From: Arbacia lixula
Taxonomy: Eukaryota > Echinodermata > Echinoidea > Arbacioida > Arbaciidae
Direction: 5' to 3'
Assembly (NCBI GenBank): GCA_963669155.1
Contig: OZ022588.1
Location: 6,348,679-6,412,678 of the forward strand
Length of the DNA: 64,000 nt
The stretch's first letter is position 1; each line of letters opens with the position of its first letter. The position numbers and the translations under genes were made by a program. The notes under the pieces were generated by a model that was not told the origin of the DNA, searched no databases, and worked only from the letters and a program-made list of their open reading frames with translations. Shown piece after piece: positions 10,901 through 24,400 of the stretch.

Positions 10901-12418
10901 TAGGCCTACTATCAATTATTGAAAATGTCTAAAACTTATTCAAGAACTATAATTCAAGGTACATACATGTAAACACAGTATTTATTCGATCAGCACATTA
11001 CAAGTCATGAAAGATTACAAACTATACATTATGTAATTTAAGTTTCTATGTATGTATGTGTGTATGTATGTATGCAGAGATGCCAACCTCTTGACACAAA
11101 AAATCAGACTGAATATCCACAAAAATCATATGTTTGAGTGAAAAATCAGATTTTCACGAGAACTCAACATGACCAGTGGCCTGTTGGCCCCAAGCCAGGA
11201 AAATGTTCGAAAAATGTTTTACTGGTAACAATGGGAAAGTGAAATGTTTGCTCTTTCATCTGATCTTCATTCTTTTCATCCCATACCGATTACAGTATTA
11301 CCAATAATGGGAGACATCTTCGCTGTAAAGCAAATGTATAAGTGGCAACACATGCTATCACAATAGTATGAGAGCATCTATTTAGATCTTAGAATAAAGA
11401 TCAGCAAAAACACCTAAACCAGACCTGCCAACTTCTGGAGTTCAAAAACTGTATTCTTTAATCCAAAAAGTTGTATTTTACCAACAAAAAATGTATTTAA
11501 AAAAAAACGGATCAATGTCTCTTACACTTCCTACATCGGGCATTTTTTATGGAGCATTGGTTGAATATGCATGATTTTGTCATGACTGGTGTGCTCAATG
11601 AACCAATGAACATCCCCAAATTGCTAATGTGAGATGCTGGTAGGATACTTTACAAAACAGAATGTGCATTTCGCCATTGAATATGGTGCCACCTATTTCT
11701 AGCTTCCGTGAATATGATTGATTTGAAAAATCATATTTTTTAAAGGAAAATCGTACTGTTGTATTCAGTTCTAAAAATCGTACTAAATATGACTAAATCG
11801 TACTGGTTGGCATGTCTGTGTATGTATGTATCTCTTGTGACCTTGAATTTTGAGCACCTTCAATCAATCACTTACATGAGAGACATATTAATATGGACAA
11901 ATGCACAAGCAAATCAACACTTACATATGTACCGGTATGCTTCAGAGTGGGTTGGAGTGTCTGTAAAATCCTTGCAAATTTACTCAGCTCAAAAGTGGTT
12001 ATCCTCTCAGGTTCAAAGCAATTATGACAACGGTGTAATCGTAGCAGCTACAAGTCATAAATACATGTGGTGTTAAGGTATTCATGGCACCGACTGAAGA
12101 AAAGCCTGCTGAACCATGCATTGCGGAAGCAAAACATCACAATGAGTTATGTAAATCAGGTTCCCACGCATTCAGTGAATGAACACACTTAAAAACATAA
12201 ATCCTGTATACCTCACGCGAGTCACTCTACATTGTATCACCCCCTCCACCATGGAAATGGAACAATCCAACTGATATGGCACATGCCACGAGAACCAATC
12301 ACATTCACGGAAGCTAGAAATAGGTGGCACCAATTCCTTACATGGACATTGTTCAGACGATACCATTCACACAGAAGGGTACTTAAGTCAACTCTGGTAA
12401 TAGCTCCCTCGCAATGAC

Positions 12419-12474
<56 letters not shown>

Positions 12475-15400
12475 TCAGAGGACCTGTCTTAGCCACTGGC
12501 TCTCCACCATAAAGTTATCAGCAATCAGCAATGATTTTTATAGGCATCAGACAGACAGGTACATGAATCTCCTACTGTTGGTATAATGTTAGATGGTGTG
12601 AGGAGTCATTAGGCATTCTCTCTCCTGCTAGAAATCTGGCACTGATCCAATCAATTGAATACCCAGTAAAGAGCTTTTTTTTCAATTCAGGAAGCTCCAG
12701 ATTCACTTTACTTATTTCACCCTTTATGAGCCTCTAATAACTTCACCCAGCAGCAATTACATGTAGTCTGACACACAAAGGGTTTATACTAGTTGTGCAT
12801 TTTAACTTTATGTCATGCAAGACAGAAAGCTTGTACCGGAACATGTAAATGTTAACTCACAGAGAATAGATAATGAAATGATTCATCTCCAAGGTGTGGG
12901 AAATGTCTGAAACGTAAACAAGTCTAAGCCCATCTCAATTATCAGATGTTCAGACTGGTACAGGAAGTTCTAAACAACAGAGTTTAGAAATAGTCTTATA
13001 GTACTTCAGAGCTAGATGACAGTACAGGACAAAAGAGCACACCCATGCAAAGAAGGCACACATGCACATTCCCACACCTTGGTGAGCTCTAGGAAATTTG
13101 AACGCATAACTCTGATCCTACGTAGTCTCCACTGGCTTCCGATAAGGGCTCGTTTTTGGTTTAAAATCCTCACTCTCGTATTCAAATGCCTATGTGGAAA
13201 TGCTCCTGTCTATCTTACGGAACTCATCAAATAATACCAGCCTAGTTGTAATCTTCGTTCTCAATCAAAAAATCTTCTCTCTAAAATTTGTGTAAAATCT
13301 AAGACATTCGGTGATAGAGCTTTTGCAAATACGGCACCCAAATTATGGAAAAACCTCCCCCAAGGCATTAGATCATTGACAGACTTCGATCAATTCAAAT
13401 CAACACTAAAGACGCATCTGTTTGATAATTATTAGTTATTTTCAAATCCTCACAGAATCAATTTTTACTTTCACACACACACAGACTATTTGAATAGTAT
13501 TATGCGTCTTAAAGAATTGAATATTATTATTATTACTTTCAGGGGCTCCTTTGTCAAAATCTCACCCAAAATATTTGGGGCAACGCATCAGTGACTGCTT
13601 TGCCCACCCGGCCACCCCACCCCTTTGACTAGCTAGATTGAACGCAACAAACAACGGGTACTGTATGTGATCTGTGAGTACAGTATCCATTCAAAAATAG
13701 TTTTGTATGGGAGCAACACCATGAAATCAGAAACATGAAGTATGGGGTCATGATCAGGATATGTAATGGTAATTGTTTTAGTGCCACTTTACACCCTTAG
13801 TACCCATTGCCAGTGAAGCCTAATTTCACTTTCCTACTATCAGTCATAATAGCACAAATCCGTGCGCTGATTCGCTTATGCAATATTACAAAACAAGACG
13901 CTCTGTGGAGAATGTCTATGGTAAAATTTTGATGGTTAGGACATTCGATTCAACAAAAAATAATTGTGGGCCATGTTCTGGATATAGGTCTTAGGTGCAG
14001 CCGGCATGGACTTTGACATTGAACGCGATGGCACGCCTGTAAGTAAGCTCAGTGCTCGAGTGCATAAAGATCGGACAAAAGTAAAAAAAGAGTGTTTAAG
14101 GTTTTTATCCGGTGTAAGTACCCGTAAGTCAAGGGGGAGATTGTTGTCATTATGTCCACGATAATACATTTCTTTTGTTGCTCGAGCTGAAATTCTCTCT
14201 GTTGACACTGCTGTTTCAAGTTCAGTTGTACATTCATCATCTGCAGTAAACTCTGTGTTGGCATAACTTTAAGACATTAAATTCTGAAGAGTTAGCACAA
14301 GTAGCACACTTCCTGTATGAAAGTCAGCAAATTAGCAGTAGAAGAGGACATCAAACACCTTTCCATCAACAATATGGACACTCTGTGTAAACTAGACATC
14401 AAGAAGTGGATTGAGGAGAGAAATCCAGTGATTTGTTCATTTTTTGAAGGTATTAGTACCAACCGTAAGCACAGCATTAAGAGGAGGGAGATGGATTTTG
14501 TGAAAATGATAGAACAGATACATTACTTACAAAACTGACAAACAGTATTACCACTTTCCTTGTCTGAAAATTAGTTTCATACATGGCTGCTCGAAGTAAG
14601 CATGTGCGCAACACAACTTCATCATCAGCTCCAGCTGGTAGTCATTCCTAAGCAGGCACACCATTCCCCATACCAATTGCAGATGCACTTGTTGTATTTG
14701 ACAATGACGAAGTTATCGGTAAAACCTATCATGTTCAACCTGAGAATAAAGTCAAGTCCAGCGTTATAACAAGCGTGTGTTTTGCGGAGGTACATCCAGA
14801 CGGAAATTTACAAGGCAACATCGAACTAGCGACTGGATGAACAGATAAGGAAGAAATTCAAAATAATACATGACAAAGACAGCAGCTTCAACAAAGCTGC
14901 TGACACAACACATTATAAGTCAGTTTACAGCACACTCCAAGAAAGCATCGATATTGTCAAGGCACAGCAACTTTTCAAGGAAGACACATGGCAGGACCAT
15001 GTAGATGATGTGGTTGCCAGAGAAAGGAAGGAGAGTGGCCCCACAAACCTGAAGACCAATAGGGTGCGCATGTCATGTTCAACGAACCTAAATGGAAGCA
15101 AATGGAAACTGATTGAGGAGGGCTTCATCCAACCAGGAAGGTGTTAGAACTGGAGTCGGCACGAAGAATAATTTATTCCTACACCAGTTGCGTTTATTGA
15201 GAGCACAATAGAATATTTGATGAATTTGGTTCTGTGATCCAGTGACGACCGCCACCAATAAGGAAAATGAATTTTGGATGCATTTAGAAGAATATATATA
15301 TTGTATGCGCAGAAGAATTCAGAACAACTTCATGAATTGAAATACATGTGCAGTAGTAGTACATCTTATAAAGATACGATTCTGTGAATTTCAGATTATA

Positions 15401-18400
15401 TTTTTGCTTCGTTTTAGTGATAAAAGGAGAATACTGTAGAAAACATGCCAGAGAAATACCTCCATATCACACATTGAGCAATCACATTTCCTTAAAAATA
15501 TCTTGTAAATCACTTATTTTAAATCACTTGTAAATCACTCATCTTCCATGGAAACAAGCTCAATTTCGTGTCCGGAGGTGTCCGACAAAGTTATGGACCA
15601 AATTCTTTTTACAATTTCTTCAAAATTACTGTTCGCTCATCCCACAACTAATTCACAGTGTGTGCAAAAAGATCAGCTTCGAGCTCCCAGCGAATGCTGA
15701 ACGGTTGACATATTTCTCAAATCAGATTTTCTTTTGTTATTCAGAGGAAGGCACTACCTAATTAGAAATACAGCTAATTGTTTAAAACAGCTGAATGTCT
15801 TGAATTTTTATGAGGCGGCGGTCATCATGGATCAAAGGAAGTCTATCTGAGCACAGTCCATCCATGATAGGTCCATGATCCAACAATGGATGAACAATGC
15901 CTGATGAAATGCCTCGCCAAACCCATCTAACCAAAATGAGCCTGGACCATCTGAAGTAATCAAACAAACAAGAGCTACCAATCCTGCACAAAATGAACTG
16001 CAATTTTTCGGACATACACATGGACAAAGCTGATTCATCCGCTGAATCTGACAATGATGGCGTTAGATTGAAGGCAGGAGAGCCCAATTGTTAACCCCAA
16101 TTCACACATTATAGCATCATTAAAACCCTACAAGAAATTGGGAGACAAGCGAACATTAAGAAATATGTGACGCGAGGATGCAGTGAGTGGGTTGCCATCA
16201 CGTGTGATGATCTCCCATTCTCTATTGCACAGAGGAAACCTTCATGTGCCCAGTGTGACAGACAACGGTATTCACCAGTATTCACCCCAGCTATAACGAG
16301 CACAAAGAATACTCCGAAACAGGTGAACAAAACCTGCCTTTCAAACAAGAATGTGACTGGGGGATGCTGACAATGCATCAGCGATCATCCATCTGTGATG
16401 TGCAATCAACACAATGACATGGCATTCAGTGAAATTTGTTCCCTTACCAAATATTGTAGAATTTACCTCATCTTCAGAAATATAAATACTACCATGATGA
16501 ATTTGGTATCAAATGAAAGAGCGGAGAAAAGCTCTTTCTCATGATTGGGATGCCGTTGGGATTAAATTATACTTCAAGTGGAATATTCTTTGAGAAAAAA
16601 AAAACAATATTCCTAACAAATGTATTCTATTATTTATTATATTTTCAAACATTGTTTCATAGAAATATATAAATGTCAAATCCATGATTTATATTACATT
16701 TTCTATCATGATATGTCACCACTGAACAAAAAAGTGTAATCTGAAAGAAACTAGCACAAATATGAAATTTTGTTGTCAAATTTTTATCTTTTAAAATATG
16801 AAGATTTTTTTTTTTTTTTGGGGGGGGGGGAAATGACACCTAAATACTTTTCAGCTCCTGATGACAAAGCAATGTAAATAAGGGGCATGACATACTCATT
16901 TGTTTGATATAAAATTTGTCAAGAAAGCACAAATATTTTATAAGATACAGAAGATTTTATGATGCATGGCAAGTGTCAATTTTTCTTTGCATTTCCTTGG
17001 TGTATGTACAAATCCGGCCTCCACTGTACACTCCAGCTCAAAGGAATTGGCATAGGGAAAGGGAAAAGGAAGGAAGGGAAGGACCTGCAGTTTTAAACCG
17101 CTGTATATTTTGTTCAGTTAAGCATGAAACACGATGCTTTAGCCTAAAAAACATCGTGTTTCATGCTGAACTGGACAAAATATACCACGGTATAAAACTG
17201 CGGCTCCTTCCCTTTCCATTTCCCTATGCCAATTCCTTTGAGCTGTAGTGTACATATATGTTATTGCATGCTGCAAAAGTCAATGCACATGCTGCCCTGA
17301 ATTACTATACTCTTCTTAAAACTCATTTTGTGTGAGGAAGAGTGCAGGCATGATTGTGAAGTACAACATGATTATTTTCATGTACTACCATTGATAGGAT
17401 TCCTGCGATACATATAGGACATCAATATTTATTCCATTGAAAATAACATTTTAACTACGTATGAACATGTATTCATTTTGCAGGAAAGATGTGATCAATT
17501 CTCAATTACAAATCAATAAAGCTTATGGTAATGTAATAACATGAAGAGCAAATCATGGATACCCAAAGGACTTCCTACACATGCAGAGTGACAGCATCTT
17601 TTCATAACTGTGTGTGGTGTCGAACTGTTTTCACAAGATTTAGTATGAGTCATAATGAATGTACTAAACACAGTTTACATATTTTCATATAATTTTGAAA
17701 GTACAGCACTTGTAACTCTAGGCAAGAACCAGATTAACATTTGGCTATATAGGTCTCAATAAAATCCAAGTTTCTAGAGGATAACCAATTAAAATAAACT
17801 GTGATGAACTTATGAAGGCATTTGTACTTACAGTAAAAGGACTCCAACAAACAAACCTGCCTGGATAAGTAGCTCAATAGTAATAGGCATATGATGAGGC
17901 GAAAATGAACAGGATCGAGCAACCACACCCACATTGGATGTGCACCAAAGCAAGGACTTGCTGGGCTAATTTAACCGCCCCCCACAACAACATAGAATAA
18001 CCCAAAGAAAAAGAGGCACTTCATCCAATGAGAGTGAGAGCGACATGACATCTGCATCAATTGCGATCAAAGTCTGTGCTACCGTACTGTGCATAGGTAC
18101 GTGTGAATATGTGTCACTGCACACAAAGAGAAATTGTTACCAATGTCCCAACGGAGCAGGGGAACAAGAGACAAACAACATCGGATTGATTTGTAGTACT
18201 GACAATTATCCGGTAATGCTTGATTACTTCTACTCTGACTTCTTCTAACACTACTGGGTGATTCCATGGGCTTCGGGCAATTTTTGTGACATACCACAAC
18301 TCTAAATCAATATCTTTTTCAAACCAGGCAAATATATTCCAATAATGGCATAAGCAAAAAATGTATAGTGCATGAAAACCTTGCCCCAACCATGTTGAAT

Positions 18401-21400
18401 GATCCTATTACCACTACCACTACTTCATCTCTTTCTTCGCTATTTCATATTCTTTTTCTAAAATAGATTGGGGAAGGTGATAGTAAGACTCCGCGCAGAA
18501 TTTCAAAACCTTAATGGAGAACTAATAGTCAAGCAAGTTGCTCTGACAAAGTGGTATATTCTGCAATCCAGAGAGACAACATGTAATTATAGCTCAGTAT
18601 TGCTGGTTTTTGGATATTTTTAAATGCAAGTGGCCTTAACTCTCCTTTGTGCTAGTGATTTCCAACCATTTACATATGTTTTTGTGTATTTATTCACAAG
18701 TAATACACACAAATCTCATAGCATGCCATTTTGACTGCCACATAAAGGATTAAATGCTGTGATAATGATTATGTTGAAAAGGCTGCATTGCAGGTATTCA
18801 ATGAGTTTGAATCACCCACAGATGTTTGTGGGGTCTGACTGTTTTCACAAGATTTTAGCAAGAGTCATACTAAATGTACTACACATAGTTTATATACTTT
18901 TATAGAATTTTGATCGTATAGCACACTTGCAACTCTAGATGAGAAAAAGGCCAGGTTCATATTTGGCAATGTAGCTCTCAATAGAATCTTCTTTTCAAAG
19001 GATAACCAATTATAACAATCTGAGATGAAGTTCTCAAAGCATTTATACTCACTGTAAGAGGACTCCAACAAATGAACCTGCCTGGATAAGTAGCTCAATA
19101 GCAATGGGCATATAATGAGGCGTCTCATGATTTTAAGCCACTTCCACGGAGCGTTGGCTAAATAGGCAGGATCGAGCACCCACACCCACATTGGATGTGC
19201 ACCAAGGCAAGGAAACACAACTTGCTCAGCTAATTTAACCACCCCCACGACAACATAGAATAACCCAAAGAAAGAGATGCACTTCAACCAATGAGAATGA
19301 GAGCGAAATGACATCTGCATAAATTGAGATCAAAGTCCATGAAAATTTGCATGAAATACCGCACTGTGCATGAAATACCGCACTGTGCATAAAATACCGC
19401 ACTGTGCATAACTACTTCTACCCAGACTACTTTTACTCTGACTATTATTTCTCTCCTTTGTTATTGAATTTTCTTCTAAAAAAAAAAGCTCAGGGGAGGG
19501 TAATAGTCAGATTCGGGGCAGCACTTCAAACTCTTAATGGAGAACTAATAGTCAAGCAAGTTGCTCTGACAAAGTGGTATATTCTGCAATTCAGAGAGAC
19601 AACAAACCTGTAATTAATATCTCAGTATTACTGGCTTTTGGGACATTTTCAATGGCAAGTGGACTACCTCAGTCTCTGGGCTAGTGATTTCCAACCAATT
19701 ACACATGTTCTTGTGTACTTAGTCACAAGTAATACACACAAATCCCATAGGGTGTCATTTTGACTGCCACATAAAGGATTAAATGCTGTGATAATGACCA
19801 TGTTGGAGAGGCTGCATTGCAAGTATTCAATGAGTTTGAATCACCCCACAGATGTTTGTGGGCTCTGACTGTTTTCACAAGATTTTAGCAAGAGTCATAC
19901 TAAATGTACTACACATAGTTTATATACTTTTAGAGAATTTTGAAAGTACAGCACTTTCAAAATTAATCAGATTAATATCTGGCTATGTGGCTCTCAATAG
20001 AATCTTCTTTCCAAAGGATAACCAATTATAACAATCTGAGATGAAGTTCTCAAGGCATTTATACTCACTGTAAGAGGACTCCAACAAATAAACCTGCCTG
20101 GATAAGTAGCTCAATTTTTTAGCCACTTCCAGGGAATTCTGGGTAAGTGGAGGAAGGCACACGCACAACTCAAATTCCCATTTATTGAGAGTATGATCAT
20201 GTGACTGCAGCCAGATATTGAATTTTCTTTCTCAGAATAAATGTGTGCCAAGGCAAGGACACATTACTTGCTGAGCTAATTTAACCGCCCCCCACAACAA
20301 CATAGAATAACCTAAAGAAAGAGAGGCACTTGATCCAATGAGAATGAGTGCGAAATTACATCTGCATAAATTGAGATCAAAGTCCATGAAAATTTGCATA
20401 AAGTACTGTACTGTGCGAAACTACTTCTACCCTGACTATTACTTCTCTTTCTTTGTTATTTCATTTTCTTTGTAAAAATAGCTCAGGAAGGTGATAGAAA
20501 GATTTGGGGCAGCTTATAATACTCTTGATGGAGAACTAATAGTAAGTTGCTTTAACAAGTTGCTCTGACAAATTGGTATATTTTGAAATTGAGAGAGACT
20601 ACAAACCTGTAATAATACCTCAGTATTACTGGCTTTCTGGACATTGTTAAAGGCAAGTAGACTACCTCTTTAGGCTAGTGATTTCCAACCAGTTACACAT
20701 GTTTTTGTGTATTTATTCACAATACACACAAATCTCATAGGGTGTGATTTTGACTGGCACACAAAGGGTTAAATGCTGTGATAATAACTATGTTGAAGAG
20801 GCTGCATTGCAGGTATTCAATGAGTTTGAATCACCCCACAGATGTTTGTGGACTCTGACTGTTTTCACAAAATTTTAGCATGCAAAAATACATGCAAATC
20901 TACTACAAATAGTTTATGTACTATATGATTTTGTAAGTACAGCCCACTTGCAACTTTAGGCAAGAAAAAGACCAGATAAACATTTGGCTTTGTAGCTCTC
21001 GAATGAATCCAAGTCTCCAAAGGATAAGCAATTATAACAATCTGAGATGACATTCTCCAGGCATTTATACTCACTGTAAGAGAACTCTAACAAACGAACC
21101 TGCTTAGATGAGTAGCTCGACAGCAATGGGTATACCAGTAGGACTCTCCTAAGTTTTAGCTTCTTCCAGCAAGTGGTGGAAAAGCGCCCACACGGGCAAT
21201 CCCATTCAGTAAGGGTGAGATCATGTTACACATCCTCTTAGCCATACACTGAATCAGGAATTGGATGTGCGCCGAAGCTAAAACACATTACTCGCTCAAC
21301 TCATTTAACCACCCCCACGACAAAATAGAATAACCTAAAGAAAGAGAGGCACTTCATCCAATGAGAATGAGAGCGAAATGACATCTGCATAAATTGAGTT

Positions 21401-24400
21401 GAAAGTCCAATGCAAATTTGCATGAGCTACCGTACTGTGCACATGTGTCACTGCACAAATTGAGAAATGGTTACCTCGCACACAGCACCGCATGACAACA
21501 GTGTCCCAACGGAGTGGCATATATCCAGACGGACAACTATGGATCAATTCGCCAATGAGAAGAAATATGCAAATATAAAAATTGCACCCTTACTCCTGAT
21601 AACCAACACTGATCATAAGAATATGCCCAGATTCCCCACACCACAATGGTGACAGCCACAACACGAACAGAAGAGCTACCGGTACTGATACCTGACTACT
21701 CAATTACTGCCGCTCATTTTACTCGCTTCAATACTACCAAATGAGGAGACAATATCAAACAAATTCTTTTTTACCAACTGGTACTGACAATTACCCAGTA
21801 ATGTGTAATTACTAGGTGTTAAAAAATGTTTTTTACGCTTTTAAAAAATAATGAAAAATCTGTTTCAACTTGTCTCAAGCTGATATTGACAAATCATAAA
21901 GACAGCTTTTGTGACATTTCATTAATTACTTTTCTTGTAATAATCCTTGGAATTGTTAATGAGATTTTCATTTTTGGACACATTTGGGTCTACAAATGTG
22001 TGTGTATCAGATAATTAATTCAGAAAACAACAATGGTCATTGTGCATCACACATGTCAACCCACAACTTCTTTTCTGCCAGAAGCATCATGCATTATTAA
22101 TGAAACTGTGATGGCAGTTGATCGTGGATTATTATAGCTCAGTATTGCTGGCTTTTTGGATATTTTTAATGGCAAGTGGACTTCTCCTTGGGGCTAGTGA
22201 TTTCCAACCGGTTAAACATGTTCTTGCCCAAACAGACCTACGGTTAAAAAAGGGTCTCATCACCCTATATGGCTTTCAGTACTTACCCTTTTTTCATTTA
22301 TGGTGTTACAGGTATGGAAGGAAGGAAGGGTAATTCAACTTGAAATGTGGGAGTCTCTCATTACAAAAAGGGCTTCAAATGAGACTAGCAATCAAAGTCA
22401 TGAATATCAGCTCACACTCAGATACTCATTCTGTTCAACCCACAGTTTGTCTGCTGCCAGTACATGTACAGTATATTGGTGTTTGTGTGATGTGTCCGTG
22501 TGTGAGAGTTTGTGTGTGTTTGTGTGTGTGTGTGTGTATGTATGTGCGTGGGGGGGGGGGCAATGTTGATTAATAAAGGTGGAGCAGACTCTGTGCATGA
22601 CACATCACTCCGATATCCATCCACGATAAAAATAAAGTCCCATGCTCCTACAGTTCACTTTGATTGCAGCCAAAGTCTACCATGTACGTGTACAACCAAG
22701 TACATGTAAATGTTCTGATCTGTCCATGATGTTAATGTAATATCACGCCTTCTACATACCACATCTACTGTGGTGTGCCTACATAACTATCTCCTGTGTA
22801 GTCGGCCAACGTTCTCAGCTTGCGGAGAATTACACATCATGTAACGGTACATGGCTCATCAAGATGATCCTATTTTTGGCAAAACTGAAGTAATATTTCT
22901 AACAACGTGCAATAAGTCCAAAGCAAATAGAATGCCAATCAGAATTTAAGGGAGCACATTACTGGAAGAATAAGGGAGGATAAAATAAGCAAGTTCTTTC
23001 TCGCTACGAGATAGAGCTGTTCAGAAAAAGAAAAAACATGGTTTTACAGTTCCGCAGTGCCAAATTTATAGCCTAACATAATTTTGAAAATCCAGTACAC
23101 CTGTAACTCTAGGCAAGAATAAGATGTTAGCAAGAGTCATACCAGGGTACCAAATGTACAACACATACATGTAGTTCACATACCTTGATTAATTTTGAAA
23201 ATCCAAGACATTTGTAACTCAAGACGAGAAAAGGGCCAGTTTAAGATTCAGCTATGTTGCTCTCAATAAGTTCTTCTTTCCACAGGATGAAGCAATAAAC
23301 CAAATCTTTGAAGGAGCTTGAGACAGGAAAACTGTAAGGGAACTATCACTGATGACCCTCCCTGGATGAAGGGCTCTCTTTTATCCAGAGTGCAGTGGGA
23401 CTGCTGCCTAGCCCATATGAAGCTGCTGCCTAGCCCACATGTAGCTGATGCAGTCTCACTGCACCTCAGTAATGGGAAACCCCCCCCCCCTCCACCCCCC
23501 CCCCCCCCCAAAAAAAAAAAAAAACTTTCCTTTTTTATTCATTTGTTTCTTCTACTTATGTTTTCAGGGTTTTTTTTTTCCATGTTAACTTATAACATCA
23601 TAATTGAGCTATGAAAAGACCACAATCAATGAAATGAAATGATTAGAATTAAAAATCAGTGGGTTTTTTTTTTGTGAATTATACGTAAGAAGAAAATTTC
23701 CTTTGGGATTGTGCGCAAAATCACACATGTGAGCCGAATTTGGGATGACATCGTCTGGTGAAAATTATACGATGTAGCGATGGTATACGGTATACGGTAC
23801 CTGGTCATCGCAATTTTGGTCTCAAAAGTTGTGCAAGCTAGGATTCAAAGAAAAAGGTTATAAAATCTTGCAGCGATACTTTCAAACTTTTTGAAATATT
23901 GATGGGGGGGGGGGGGCTTCTAGCCCTCGATCCTCCCCCACCCTGATTAGGGTTCAACGTGTTTGTGCCCATACAGCCTCATGGTTGAAATAAGTCTCAT
24001 CACCCTGTATTTGGGTTTCAGTACTTACAGTGTGTCCTCATATACAGTTCACGTAAAGTGTACAGGTATGGAATGAAGGAAGGCTAATCAACATGAAATG
24101 TGGGAGTCTCTCATTACAAAAATGGCGTCAAATGAGACAAGTGTACAAATTCATGAATATCAGCTCAAAGTCCGGTACTACTGTAGTAATCATTCCCTTC
24201 AACCCATACAGTTTGTCTGCTGCCAGTACAAGTACAGTAAATTGGTGTTTGTGCGAATTCTCTGTGTATGAGCTTGTTTGTGCATGAGTGTGTGTATGTG
24301 CGTGGAGGGGAGATGGTCGGTTGCAGTGTGGCAGACTCTGTGCACGACACATGGTACTATGCCATATCCCTCCACGATAAGAATAAAGCTGTCCCACTGC

